Part shown: piece after piece, positions 52,820-61,657 of the stretch | Layout: each line of letters opens with the position of its first letter | Position numbering within the stretch: position 1 is the first letter of the stretch | From: Paenibacillus beijingensis | GTDB taxonomy: Bacteria; Bacillota; Bacilli; Paenibacillales; Paenibacillaceae | Direction of reading: 5' to 3' | Length of the DNA: 64,000 bases | NCBI RefSeq assembly: GCF_000961095.1 | Contig: NZ_CP011058.1 | Coordinates: forward strand, 5,596,001-5,660,000 | Made by a program: the position numbers and the translations under genes | Notes under the pieces: model-generated | Told to the model about the DNA's origin: nothing | Databases searched by the model: none | Seen by the model: the letters and a program-made list of their open reading frames with translations, nothing else

Positions 52820-53350
52820 TTACAGCGGTTTTTTTGATTTAGGCAGCAGTTCGGGCAGATCAAGCACTTCCGACAATGTCACCATCATTCCCGAGCCGAT
52901 AAACATGCTTGCATTGGCCGCGGAATTGTTTACTCCCGCCCGCTCAAGGCGGTCTTTAACGATTTCATAAATGTGTGAAAACTGCGTCCTTACCGCATCG
53001 CGAATGGCAGGCTCCGACGTCGTAAACGATTGCATCGTCACCAGCATTTCATCCCGGTGCGATTCGATCAACCGGTTAAACTGCTGCCCCATCGTATCCA
53101 GGATCAGCTCCTTGGGAGCGTCAACGGCCCGGAACGCTTCCTGCAGCCGGCTCACCGCCCGTTCCAGTACGGCGATAAACAGTTGTTCTTTTGATTTAAA
53201 AAAATGAAACACATACGGCTGCGTTACGCCGACCGCACCTGCCACATGCGCGGTTGTCGTTTTGTAATAGCCTTGAGAGGCGAACAACGTCACTGCTGCG
53301 TCAATAATTTGTTCTTTACGGGAAGGAGTCGCATCCATTCGTGGCGGCAT
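52820..53350 (-). CDS. TetR-family transcriptional regulator, C-terminus possibly frameshifted
   Basis: The 176-residue product has the TetR helix-turn-helix: QIIDAAVTLFASQGYYKTTT, then VAGAVGVTQPYVFHFFKSKE. The ligand domain follows. The frame ends just after an A7 run (KSKKPL, then stop). One extra A would extend it in coding-like sequence (TQLVQALEEAGFVPQIGQVH) to a stop at 52725, giving a more usual length near 205. A palindrome over its promoter suggests autorepression. Target unknown. Confidence 0.88.
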   Translation of the reverse strand: MPPRMDATPSRKEQIIDAAVTLFASQGYYKTTTAHVAGAVGVTQPYVFHFFKSKEQLFIAVLERAVSRLQEAFRAVDAPKELILDTMGQQFNRLIESHRDEMLVTMQSFTTSEPAIRDAVRTQFSHIYEIVKDRLERAGVNNSAANASMFIGSGMMVTLSEVLDLPELLPKSKKPL

Positions 53351-53365
53351 CTTTTGTCCAACACC

Positions 53366-53414
53366 TTTATTGATTATTTATCAATAAATTAAATCTTTAC
53401 GCTCCTTTTGTCAA
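53366..53414 (-). promoter_or_regulatory. TetR promoter with overlapping operator palindrome
   Basis: TTGACA (53409-53414) and TAATTT (53386-53391) are spaced by 17 bases. A perfect inverted repeat, TTTATTGAT-N5-ATCAATAAA (53366-53388), overlaps the -10 and start site, a typical TetR autoregulatory arrangement. Confidence 0.75.
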
Positions 53415-53448
53415 CTTTTAGCCGTCTTATCCGTTCGATAATACGTCC

Positions 53449-54423
53449 TCAATATTGCACCAGCGCCGCGCCCCAAACGGCGCCCGCGCCGAATGCGGTC
53501 ATTAATAACGTATCCCCGCGTTTGATTCGTCCGTCTTTTACAGCCATACAAAGCGCAGTAGGAATGGTCGCCGAGCAGCTGTTTCCAAGATAACGGACGG
53601 TTTTAATCATTTTCTCTTCCGGAACGGAAAGATTGCGCGCGACCGCGTCGATAATCCGTCCATTTGCCTGATGGGGAATGAACCAGTCCACATCTTTCTT
53701 CGTATAGCCGCTGTTTAGCAGCACTTCTTCCGAACCCGACGTCATCGTATTGACCGCCGTTTTAAATATTTTGCTTCCGTCCATAACCATCTTTGCTTTA
53801 TGTTCCTCCGAAGCGCGGTAACGGCTGCCGCCGCCGGGAACGAACAGGGCGCCAAAGCATTCGCCATCCGAACGGAGCAGCGTTGAAATAATGCCCGCTC
53901 CCCCGGCCTCCCCGCCTCTCGAGATGACGGCCGCTCCCGCTCCATCGCCGAAAAGAATGCTCGTATAAGGATCGCTGTAATCCGTTATTTTCGTCAACGT
54001 ATCTGCGCCAACGACCAAAATATGCCTGTGCGTTCCCAGCTTGATGTACTGCTCGGCGATCTGGAGCGCGGACAAAAAGCCGACGCAGGTGGAATGAACA
54101 TCCAAGGCGCTTATGTGCCCACACCCCAGCTTATGCTGAATTTGACAGGCGACCGGAGGAAGAATATGATCCGGCGTCTCTGTCGCGACAACAATCATAT
54201 CCAGATCGGCCGGATCGATTCCGGCATTCTGTACCGCCTCCAGCGCCGCCGGATATGCCAGGTCGGAGGTGGCCTCGCTATCTTCGCTTACGCGCCGCTC
54301 CTTGATTCCGGTTCGGCTCACAATCCAATCGTCCGTAAGCGATACAAGCTGCTCCAAGTCCGCATTCGTGATCCTTTTGGCCGGCAAGTAGGAGCCGACT
54401 CCGCTTATGACGGCCTTATACAT
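53449..54423 (-). CDS. fabH: Beta-ketoacyl-ACP synthase III-like (FabH family)
   Basis: The 324-residue KAS III enzyme condenses an acyl-CoA with malonyl-ACP or a similar acceptor. The catalytic triad is Cys 113 (VHSTCVGFL), His 251 (FIPHQANGRIID) and Asn 281 (YLGNSCSATIP). It is the last gene of the Nit1C-like operon, an unusual place for a housekeeping FabH, so a specialised acyl-transfer role is plausible (inference). Confidence 0.92.
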   Translation of the reverse strand: MYKAVISGVGSYLPAKRITNADLEQLVSLTDDWIVSRTGIKERRVSEDSEATSDLAYPAALEAVQNAGIDPADLDMIVVATETPDHILPPVACQIQHKLGCGHISALDVHSTCVGFLSALQIAEQYIKLGTHRHILVVGADTLTKITDYSDPYTSILFGDGAGAAVISRGGEAGGAGIISTLLRSDGECFGALFVPGGGSRYRASEEHKAKMVMDGSKIFKTAVNTMTSGSEEVLLNSGYTKKDVDWFIPHQANGRIIDAVARNLSVPEEKMIKTVRYLGNSCSATIPTALCMAVKDGRIKRGDTLLMTAFGAGAVWGAALVQY

Positions 54424-54438
54424 GATTCGCTCCCCCCG

Positions 54439-54984
54439 TCACTGTTTCGGTTTCCGCAATGCGCGGGACATATGAAGCACCTGCGAAGCCAACGCTTCGA
54501 TCCTCTCCAGCACGGAAGGATCCGCAATTTCATTGTTTCCGTTAAAATGATCCCGGTGCGCATAGACGTAATCCGGAGCGGTGTACGCTCGAAAATAGCC
54601 GGCAATCGGCTTCAATTGATTTTCGATGACAAGATAATGCTGGTATGTACCGCCCGTTCCGATAAACCCGATCACCTTATGGCGAAAAGCGTCCGGCGGC
54701 ACCAAATCAAACAAGTTTTTTAGCGGAGCGGCTAACGAGGCTTGAAAAATCGGCGTTCCGATAATAAAGCAATCGGCCGCCAAAACCTTGTTCACCGCCT
54801 CCTGCGTATCGTCGTTATACGCCTCCATCTTCCGGCCGTCACAAAATTGAACGTCGTAATCCCGCAAATCCAACAGTTCCGTTTCCAGATCATGATCCAG
54901 CAGCGCGGCCTGCCTGACGACATGGCTTACAACGGCGTGCGTCTTCTCCCCGATAATCGTTCCCGATATTCCCAGCAGCTTCAT
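54439..54984 (-). CDS. NADPH-dependent FMN reductase (flavodoxin-like)
   Basis: The 181-residue protein starts MKLLGISGTIIGEKTHAVV, the flavodoxin-fold phosphate loop, with IIGTPIFQASLAAPLKNLFD around the flavin, matching SsuE/MsuE-type reductases. It supplies reduced flavin or reduces quinones. Two in-frame ATGs exist (55005 and 54984); AAAGGGCGGGGAG favours the second. It lies 25 bases after the nitrilase-like gene. In typical Nit1C clusters a flavin-dependent oxidoreductase is present; none is seen here. Confidence 0.85.
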   Translation of the reverse strand: MKLLGISGTIIGEKTHAVVSHVVRQAALLDHDLETELLDLRDYDVQFCDGRKMEAYNDDTQEAVNKVLAADCFIIGTPIFQASLAAPLKNLFDLVPPDAFRHKVIGFIGTGGTYQHYLVIENQLKPIAGYFRAYTAPDYVYAHRDHFNGNNEIADPSVLERIEALASQVLHMSRALRKPKQ

Positions 54985-55009
54985 GCTCCCCGCCCTTTCT
55001 TTCATCGAT

Positions 55010-56620
55010 TCAATCGATAAGCTTCATAACGAGCCGGTCATACAAATGCGGTTTCGTCCGGCGCATAAAAGGCCTGCTTCTTGCCGCAGCGGTCATATCC
55101 GGATCAAACCGTCCGATCAGCGGTTCATCACCCGAGCCCGGGCCCCCTTCCATCTCGAGCTGCCGGTGCAAAAACAGCAGGCTGCCTGCCGCTTCCGACG
55201 GCAGCGCATACGCGATAACGGCATCATTTTCAAAAGCCCAAATCCGCTTCATCCAATTGCCCCCGCTACCCATGCCAGTCCCGGAAACCGCGATAATATC
55301 CGCTCCTTGTTTGGCCAGCACCCGATACGATTCCGGATATTCCGCATCGTGCTCCGTCAACAAGCCGACTCTTGCAAAAGGAAGCTCGAAGGTGCACAAA
55401 CGCGGCTTGTCATCCGTCCGCTCCCGGACTGTGCGATGAACCTGGCGGCAGCGGCCAACCGTCTGTTCCGGACCGATCATATATGCCGAAATATCGCGGA
55501 CGGCGCCGGTATGCTCCGCTATGCTTAACGCCATATATCCTTGGTAACGTATCGCCAAAAGCTGCACTTCCGCCAGCAGCCGCTCTGCTTGAGCGGAATC
55601 CGCTGGATCGCGCACTTGAATTTCCGGAAGGACGTACAACCGGTTCCCTGTCGTGAGACGGCCCTCCGTTTCTTCCAGCAGCGCGTGCAGCCGATCCGGC
55701 AAGCCGGCGGTGAATTCCGGTTTCTCCAAAGGAAAAACGATGATTTCAAAAGGAGCGGGAGCGCCGATCGGCAGCGTCTCGCCTTCTTTCCACAAATAAG
55801 GGCTGAGCAGCAGCTCCTGGTAAGCTTCCGGCTTCCGCGCGCTCGTAAGCTGTTGTCTTGCCGCTGCGTCAAGCCGAACCGTGCCGTAAACGATGCCCTC
55901 ACCGGATACGAGCGAATGCTGCACGCCGCCATCCGGTTCAATAACGGCGCTTCCCCCTGTGAACCGGGCGCCTCTTTCCGTGTCCGAACGGTTGGAAGCG
56001 ACCCAGTACACGCCGTTTTCTTTCGCTCTCAAACGCCACGTGTTGCTCGGCTCGTTATTTCCGGCTCCGACCCAATTGGTCGGAAAAGCGATGATATCCG
56101 CCTGCTGCAGCGCCGCAATCCGGGCAGGCTCAAAATACATCGCATCCATGCAAATTAATAGCGCAATATTGCCGATCTCCGTTGCAAATACCGGAATGCC
56201 GTCGTTGCCTTCGCGCGCCCACCTAGGGTCGGCGGCAAACAGGTGCGTTTTGCGGTATTTGCCCGCCACGCCGTCAGGCCCGATGAGCACAGCCGAATTG
56301 TAATAGGCTCCGCTTACGGCATCGACCTCCGGCAATCCGACGGCGGCATAGCAGCGGTACTTTTGCGCCACAGCTTGCAGCGCTTCCGTCGTCGATCCCG
56401 GGATTGTTTCGACAAAGGGGGAAATCTCCTCCCTGTCGTTCCAGACGTAGCCGCTTGAAGCCATCTCGGGAAAAACGGTCAGCATCGCTCCGTTCTCCGC
56501 CGCTTCCTGCAGCAGCTTAGCCATACGGCGCCGGTTGCCGGCCGCATCTCCCTGAACCGGATTGAATTGTACGGCCGCAACCTTGTACATTAACGGCCGT
56601 TGTTCCGAACTTGTATTCAT
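55010..56620 (-). CDS. Carbon-nitrogen hydrolase with two tandem domains, second degenerate
   Basis: The 536-residue protein carries a full nitrilase-superfamily domain (1-280) with Glu 52 (FPEMASSGY), Lys 124 (GKYRKTHLF) and Cys 157 (LICMDAMYFE). The second half (about 290-536) repeats the fold outline: VLPEI, RCRQVHRT and VGLLTEHDAEYPE, where the catalytic Cys position is Glu. It probably supports structure or regulation only. Usual nitrilases are about 300-340 residues. The ATG overlaps the stop of the AIR-synthase-like gene by four bases. Confidence 0.85.
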   Translation of the reverse strand: MNTSSEQRPLMYKVAAVQFNPVQGDAAGNRRRMAKLLQEAAENGAMLTVFPEMASSGYVWNDREEISPFVETIPGSTTEALQAVAQKYRCYAAVGLPEVDAVSGAYYNSAVLIGPDGVAGKYRKTHLFAADPRWAREGNDGIPVFATEIGNIALLICMDAMYFEPARIAALQQADIIAFPTNWVGAGNNEPSNTWRLRAKENGVYWVASNRSDTERGARFTGGSAVIEPDGGVQHSLVSGEGIVYGTVRLDAAARQQLTSARKPEAYQELLLSPYLWKEGETLPIGAPAPFEIIVFPLEKPEFTAGLPDRLHALLEETEGRLTTGNRLYVLPEIQVRDPADSAQAERLLAEVQLLAIRYQGYMALSIAEHTGAVRDISAYMIGPEQTVGRCRQVHRTVRERTDDKPRLCTFELPFARVGLLTEHDAEYPESYRVLAKQGADIIAVSGTGMGSGGNWMKRIWAFENDAVIAYALPSEAAGSLLFLHRQLEMEGGPGSGDEPLIGRFDPDMTAAARSRPFMRRTKPHLYDRLVMKLID

Positions 56621-57573
56621 ACGATTACACCCACCATCGATTGTTCCGCCCAGTCGATCAGTACCGCCTCATCCACTCCGCTGCGGATTCGAACAGACGT
56701 ATCCGGTGTCAGCTCCCCGACAACGGCTGCCGTAATGCCCTCTTGCGCAAAAAGCGCCGTCACATTATCCGTATGCTCCGGATCCACAGCCAGAATAAAT
56801 CCGTAGCCCGGGAACATCTGCAGCCATCGCTCCATTTCAACCGCGGCCGGCTGCGGAATCCGGTCCAGATGAACGACCGCTCCGCAGCCGGCGTTCTCCG
56901 CCAGCATCGCAATCGTGCCGACAATCCCCGCATTGCTGATGTCCCGCGCTGCCGTTGCCCATCCGCTTTGCGCCAGCTTGGGCAGCAGCTCGAGTTTACG
57001 TTGCAGCTGCTCCGGCTCTTGCGCGCTTGTGCAGTCCCACTGCAAGTAATGCTTAAACGGCTTGCCGTCCAAATCGACCGCCATAACAAGCGACTGTCCC
57101 GCTCTTCCCATCGGGCCGCGAAGAAGGTGCGCCGCTCTGCCGATAATCGCCGTCGCCACCCCTTCGGCTTCCTGCGGCAAGTAATGTCCCCCTACCATCG
57201 GGACACCGAGCTTGCGGCATCCTTCCGCCATTCCTTCGGCAATAAGGGCGGCCGTTTCTCCATCCGGAGCGCTGAGCATATTCACGACCGCCGTCGGACG
57301 CCCTCCCATAGCGTAAATATCGCTGACGCTTACCAATACCGCGCAGTATCCGGCCCACTTCGGTTCATCCCGCACCAGCCCGGGCATGATGCCGTCGCAC
57401 GATAAAAGCAAATATTCATCGCCGTTTGGAATAACGGCGGCATCATCGCCGATCGGATCGAGCATTTTATCCGGGTCCCAATGAAACGCTTTTAAAGGAA
57501 TTTGAATATCTTTTTTCCGCATGAATCCGGACGAGTTAACAATTCGGCCCGCGAGATCGCGTAGTTCATCCAT
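56617..57573 (-). CDS. AIR synthase-like protein, Sll0787 family
   Basis: The 318-residue ATP-binding protein belongs to the PurM/SelD/ThiL/HypE superfamily. It has IGDDAAVIP, LVSVSDIYAMGGRPTAVVN and DISNAGIVGTIAMLAENAG, typical of that fold. The Sll0787 subfamily is tied to nitrogen-starvation nitrilase clusters; the ATP-dependent reaction is not known. It overlaps the genes on either side by 8 and 4 bases, showing tight coupling. Confidence 0.85.
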   Translation of the reverse strand: MDELRDLAGRIVNSSGFMRKKDIQIPLKAFHWDPDKMLDPIGDDAAVIPNGDEYLLLSCDGIMPGLVRDEPKWAGYCAVLVSVSDIYAMGGRPTAVVNMLSAPDGETAALIAEGMAEGCRKLGVPMVGGHYLPQEAEGVATAIIGRAAHLLRGPMGRAGQSLVMAVDLDGKPFKHYLQWDCTSAQEPEQLQRKLELLPKLAQSGWATAARDISNAGIVGTIAMLAENAGCGAVVHLDRIPQPAAVEMERWLQMFPGYGFILAVDPEHTDNVTALFAQEGITAAVVGELTPDTSVRIRSGVDEAVLIDWAEQSMVGVIV

Positions 57574-58717
57574 CGGACAATATCCTCCTGTAAAAATGGA
57601 TATGACGGTCGGCGGCCGTTAGCCACGAATATTCGGCAGCCGTTTGTTTTCCGTTTGTCGTGAGCCGCTTTTGCAGCTCCTTGTCACGAACGGTTTGAAG
57701 CATGTGCGCCGCAACACTCGTCGGGTCGCCGGGATCCGCAAAACAGGCATTAAATCCATCGGTTAAAAATTCGCGGAATACGTCGATGCTGGAGGCAACG
57801 ACCGGCGTTCCGCTTGCCATCGCCTCCAGGACGGCCAGTCCCCAGCCTTCCTGCAGAGAAGGCTGGAGGTAAACATCGGACAGCTGATACAGCTGCTGAA
57901 CCGTGGCATCGTCGGGTGCGGTTATGATGCGGATATCGCCGCGCACCGATGAAGGCAATCGTTCCAGTATCCGGTCGAACTCGAGCCGGTAAGGCCGGTA
58001 ATCAAACAGCGTCGACCCGCCGGCAATGATAAGCGCCGCCTGCGGAAGCTGCCGTTTTACCTCGGCAAACGCCTGCAGCGTAACGATCGTATTTTTACGG
58101 GGCTCAATGCCGCCCAAAGTCAGGAAAACGATGTTGTTTTCCAATTGCAGAGAGGTTTTAAGCGCTGCAGAGGCTGCATCGGGTTGAAAGAAACGGTCAT
58201 CCACGCCGTTGTGGATGACCGCGGAGGAGCGTTCATACAACTGCTGTAATTTTTGTCGCCACGTTTGGCTGACGGTTATTAAAGCTTTGGGCACTACAAC
58301 CGATTGCTGCTGGCAGCTCACTAGAGACGGAGTGACAAAATCGTCCAAATGATGTACCGTGCGAATAAAGAAAGGAATAAGCCCTTTTTGCTGAAGGCGG
58401 TTCAAGCAGTTTGCCGAAATGCAATCCTGAGCATGGAATATATCAAACCGGTCCAAAGCTTCCTGCTCCATACCTGCTGTATACGTGTCAATATAGCGGA
58501 GTATGCGGGATTCCAAACTTTCATCCTCGCGGGGAGGAAATGAAAATACTTGGGTCGGTACAGCAGCCGGTCGGTAAAATTGCGTCGAGCCGCCTAGTCC
58601 GAGGGCAAAGACGGTAACCGAGCAGCCTCTTGCGCAGAGCGCCTCGGCTAATGCGAGCGTGTGTACAACCCCGCCTCTTGGCTTCGTATTATAAGTGAAA
58701 AGAGCGACGTTAAGCAT
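57566..58717 (-). CDS. GT4 glycosyltransferase, MSMEG_0565-like
   Basis: The 383-residue GT-B enzyme begins NVALFTYNTKPRGGVVHTLA (nucleotide-sugar acceptor fold) and has LTLGGIEPRKNTIVTLQAFA and the donor site QEGWGLAVLEAMASGTPVVA. It is soluble with no membrane segment. The MSMEG_0565 group of glycosyltransferases accompanies Nit1C-type clusters. The sugar donor and acceptor are unknown. Confidence 0.85.
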   Translation of the reverse strand: MLNVALFTYNTKPRGGVVHTLALAEALCARGCSVTVFALGLGGSTQFYRPAAVPTQVFSFPPREDESLESRILRYIDTYTAGMEQEALDRFDIFHAQDCISANCLNRLQQKGLIPFFIRTVHHLDDFVTPSLVSCQQQSVVVPKALITVSQTWRQKLQQLYERSSAVIHNGVDDRFFQPDAASAALKTSLQLENNIVFLTLGGIEPRKNTIVTLQAFAEVKRQLPQAALIIAGGSTLFDYRPYRLEFDRILERLPSSVRGDIRIITAPDDATVQQLYQLSDVYLQPSLQEGWGLAVLEAMASGTPVVASSIDVFREFLTDGFNACFADPGDPTSVAAHMLQTVRDKELQKRLTTNGKQTAAEYSWLTAADRHIHFYRRILSDG

Positions 58718-58720
58718 TGT

Positions 58721-59644
58721 TCATGCGCTCGCGGGAATCTTTGGGCTTGAAAGCAGGCCGGCATACTGTACGACTTTGTTGACGCTGTCCTCCGCACCGC
58801 CGATCGGGCGAATATGGATCCCTTTAATGCCTTCGATTTGCCGCAGCTGCTTAATGAGCTCCGCTGCAATAACCAAACCCTCTTCTTTCGATTCGGAAGC
58901 GGCGAGCCGACCACGGAACGAATCGGGTATGACGATGCCCGGAATTTTAAGCGCCGTCCCGACATGATCCGCATCGCGAAGAGGCAAAATGCTGGCCATG
59001 ATCGTTGCTCTTTCGTGCAATCCGCGGCGCCGCGCCTCCTCCATCCATTCGCCGATCAGGTCCATATCGAAGACGAGCTGGGTCCGCACAAAGTCGGTTC
59101 CGTTGTCAACCTTCGTTTCCAGACGGTCAATCAGCTCCTTGATCGGCTTGCCGGCAATATTTTCGACGGTGCCGATCGTAAATTTGGGCGGCTCCTGCAT
59201 CCGCGTACCGTCAAAGAGCAGCCCCTCATCCGCAAATTTGCGGGCGTAACGAACCAGCTCCATCGTTTCCAAATCGTACACTTCCTTGGCGCTGGGCTCG
59301 GTGCCGACTTTGGCCGGATATCCGCCCAAGATCGTTATATTTTTGACGCCGATTGCCGCCAGTCCCATCAGATCGCTTTGAATTCCCATCCGGTTCCGGT
59401 CGCGCAAATTGATTTGCACAATCGGCTCCATCCCGACCTGCCGTACAAAAAATGCACCGACGACAGGCGACAGCCTCGCAATTGCGAGCAGGTTATCGCT
59501 TAAATCGACCGCATCGACGTATCCTCTATACCGCAGCGCTTGCTCGATCAGCGGACGCGGATTCCAGTCGCGGGGAGGGATCAGCTCCGCTGTTACCGCG
59601 AAGCTGTCCTGCTGCTGTTGCCTCTTTTCCAATAATAAAGTCAT
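58721..59644 (-). CDS. Methylenetetrahydrofolate reductase-like protein
   Basis: The 307-residue protein has the MetF barrel pattern: FAVTAELIPPRDWNPRPLIE, VQINLRDRNRMGIQSDLMGL, AAIGVKNITILGGYPAKVG and DFVRTQLVFDMDLIGEWMEE. MetF enzymes use FAD and NAD(P)H on folate C1 units; some relatives act on other substrates. It starts 40 bases after the Sll0783-like gene and ends 3 bases before the glycosyltransferase. A folate-linked C1 step in the pathway is inferred. Confidence 0.85.
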   Translation of the reverse strand: MTLLLEKRQQQQDSFAVTAELIPPRDWNPRPLIEQALRYRGYVDAVDLSDNLLAIARLSPVVGAFFVRQVGMEPIVQINLRDRNRMGIQSDLMGLAAIGVKNITILGGYPAKVGTEPSAKEVYDLETMELVRYARKFADEGLLFDGTRMQEPPKFTIGTVENIAGKPIKELIDRLETKVDNGTDFVRTQLVFDMDLIGEWMEEARRRGLHERATIMASILPLRDADHVGTALKIPGIVIPDSFRGRLAASESKEEGLVIAAELIKQLRQIEGIKGIHIRPIGGAEDSVNKVVQYAGLLSSPKIPASA

Positions 59645-59684
59645 AGCTACACCTGCACTTTCCCGGTTCGACCGATCAAACCGT

Positions 59685-60200
59685 TTAAATTTGGAACGTG
59701 CTCAATATGAAAGCTCCGGCACGCGAATATTCAATTAAGCAATCCTGCAGGTCGAGCGGGTGTACGGGAATCGTTCCTTCGATCAGATCTTCTTCCCTGA
59801 GGCCGTGCAGTCCGAGTCCGAACCGGCAAACGTACACTTTACCGCCTTCTTTAATAAAGGTCGCCAGCCCCTCGTTCGTATTCAGCTGACCACCGAAAGC
59901 AGCGTTCCCAACCGTCGGGAAGCCCCGGGTGGCAAGCGCGTTCATCGCGCCGGTGCCGTAGAAATAAATCGCCGTTTCATAACCTTTGCGCTGTGCCCGG
60001 ATCGCCTGCAGCACGGCCACATAAGACAAAGAGGATTCATGAGCGATACCGTGGATCAGCGCCAGAAACTTTTCCCCCGGGTTGGCCTTGTAATCGGGAA
60101 ACACTTTCGTTTCTCCGTACAGCCTCGTACCTGCAGGCAGCGACGGGTGAGGAATTTCATTCATCGATCTCAGTTCATTTTCCGTAAAGTTGGCCGTCAT
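59685..60200 (-). CDS. Sll0783/MSMEG_0572 family nitrogen-starvation response protein
   Basis: The 171-residue protein has a DsrE-like fold: GEKFLALIHGIAHESSLSYV, YETAIYFYGTGAMNALATRG and KVYVCRFGLGLHGLREEDLI. In Synechocystis the Sll0783 protein is induced by nitrogen starvation and needed for polyhydroxybutyrate accumulation; its biochemistry is unknown. GGAAGG precedes the ATG. It is the best marker that this operon is Nit1C-related. Confidence 0.85.
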   Translation of the reverse strand: MTANFTENELRSMNEIPHPSLPAGTRLYGETKVFPDYKANPGEKFLALIHGIAHESSLSYVAVLQAIRAQRKGYETAIYFYGTGAMNALATRGFPTVGNAAFGGQLNTNEGLATFIKEGGKVYVCRFGLGLHGLREEDLIEGTIPVHPLDLQDCLIEYSRAGAFILSTFQI

Positions 60201-60255
60201 AGCTCATCTTCCTTCCAAAAGTTATTTTTTATATGGTAAAGGGCGCTTTATTGCC

Positions 60256-61215
60256 CTATGCCAACTTGTTAAAGTACATCTCCTGCGCATTGCCCCAAAA
60301 AATTCTTTCTTTAATCTCGTCGGAGATGCGCGCATCTTGAATTTTCCAAAATTCGCTTTCGTAATCGCTCCACGGCTCGTCGCAGCCGAACATAATCCGG
60401 TCCGCGCCGATGCCCGTACGATCCACCTCCTGAAGCAGCTTGCGGACGGCAAAGCCGATCGCCCAGCTTGTATCGATGTAAATCCGGTATCCTCCTTCGA
60501 TCAGATCCTTCCATTGCGAAAGAAGCCGGATATGTCCGCTTACCCCGCCGCCCATATGGACGAGGTGGATTTTCATTTCTTTGCCCCAACGTTTGATCAG
60601 TTCGAAAAATCCGGTAATATCGGAGCCTCCGCCCGGGCTCGTATGGAAATGAATCGGGATGTCCCGTTCGATAGCCGCCTGAAAAATCGTCTCGTGCAGC
60701 TTTGTCGTCGCCTCATCCCACTTGCGCGGATCCGCCGTTCCTCCGAGCAAATAGCTCATTTTCAGCGCCGAAATGCCGGGTTCATCCATCAACGCGAGCG
60801 CGACCTGCGTTCGTTCGCTGTTCTGCGGCAGCCCGGACACCCATAGCGCTCCGGCCACGTTCCCGCCCCCCTGCCTGCACAGCTTGACGACGAGCTCATT
60901 ATGGGAAAAAGGCTGCGCTTGAACGGGAATGCCGTAGTTCGGAATAATTAACGTTTTTTCGATGCCGCGGCATTTCATGAAATAATCGAGCTCTTCATTT
61001 GTCGCCGGCCCGGGGTCGGCAGGCGATATCGGTTCCTCCGATTCGTAAAACGGCCACGGGTCCAGATGCCCGACATGATTGTGCACGCTGAACACCTTGC
61101 GCCCGAAAGCGATCGTAAGCGGTGTTTCATGGATACATTCCTCTTGCTCGTGCGCCGGCGTCTCAGCTTTGGACAGGCTGTTTTGAACGCTTGCGGTTTG
61201 GTGCATCATGCACAT
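60256..61215 (-). CDS. Amidohydrolase (TIM-barrel, Amidohydro_2-like)
   Basis: The 319-residue protein has VFSVHNHVGHLDPWPFYE (first metal-site His pair), IHFHTSPGGGSDITGFFE, IHLVHMGGGVSGHIRLLSQW and DRIMFGCDEPW, the successive metal or catalytic residues of Amidohydro_2 hydrolases and decarboxylases. I chose the ATG at 61215, 9 bases after GGAGG; this start lies inside the GNAT gene, an overlap of 53 bases. Substrate unknown. Such a gene is not part of the core Nit1C set I know. Confidence 0.85.
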   Translation of the reverse strand: MCMMHQTASVQNSLSKAETPAHEQEECIHETPLTIAFGRKVFSVHNHVGHLDPWPFYESEEPISPADPGPATNEELDYFMKCRGIEKTLIIPNYGIPVQAQPFSHNELVVKLCRQGGGNVAGALWVSGLPQNSERTQVALALMDEPGISALKMSYLLGGTADPRKWDEATTKLHETIFQAAIERDIPIHFHTSPGGGSDITGFFELIKRWGKEMKIHLVHMGGGVSGHIRLLSQWKDLIEGGYRIYIDTSWAIGFAVRKLLQEVDRTGIGADRIMFGCDEPWSDYESEFWKIQDARISDEIKERIFWGNAQEMYFNKLA

Positions 61216-61657
61216 GCAGATCCGCCTCCATAATTTGGTGAGGATGGTCGTGGAACCAAAATTCATCCCCAACGGTCTTCCACCCTAATTTAATGAACAG
61301 GTTTACATTTTGCTGCTGGACCTGGGCCAAAAAGCGTCGTACTTGACGAAGCTTCATTTCCGCGACGGCCGCCTCGATGAGGTATACACCGATTCCTCTC
61401 AGCCGGTATTCCGCGCGGACGGCAAGCCTGCCGCCCCACCAAACGGTTGCATCCTTTTTATCGGGATAACATCGTACGGTTCCCGTCAAAATCGACCCGT
61501 TTTTCCAGATGTTGATCAAGATCGAATCTTCATCGTGCTCATCCGCATCCGAAGCGTGAAACATATGCTGCTCTTCCACAAACACTTGGCGGCGGAGATG
61601 AAGAGCGGCTGCGACTTCCTGATCGGTGTCCGCCAGCTTGACCTCATAATTTCTCAT
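61163..61657 (-). CDS. GNAT N-acetyltransferase, Sll0786/MSMEG_0567 family
   Basis: The 164-residue protein reads YEVKLADTDQEVAAALHLRR and QVFVEEQHMF, then GTVRCYPD, WWGGRLAVRAEYRLRGIGVY and QQQNVNLFIKLGWKTVGDE, typical of the nitrogen-starvation acetyltransferase family. In some organisms this domain is fused to the AIR-synthase-like protein; here they are separate. The start overlaps the radical SAM stop (ATGA). Substrate unknown. Confidence 0.87.
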   Translation of the reverse strand: MRNYEVKLADTDQEVAAALHLRRQVFVEEQHMFHASDADEHDEDSILINIWKNGSILTGTVRCYPDKKDATVWWGGRLAVRAEYRLRGIGVYLIEAAVAEMKLRQVRRFLAQVQQQNVNLFIKLGWKTVGDEFWFHDHPHQIMEADLHVHDAPNRKRSKQPVQS

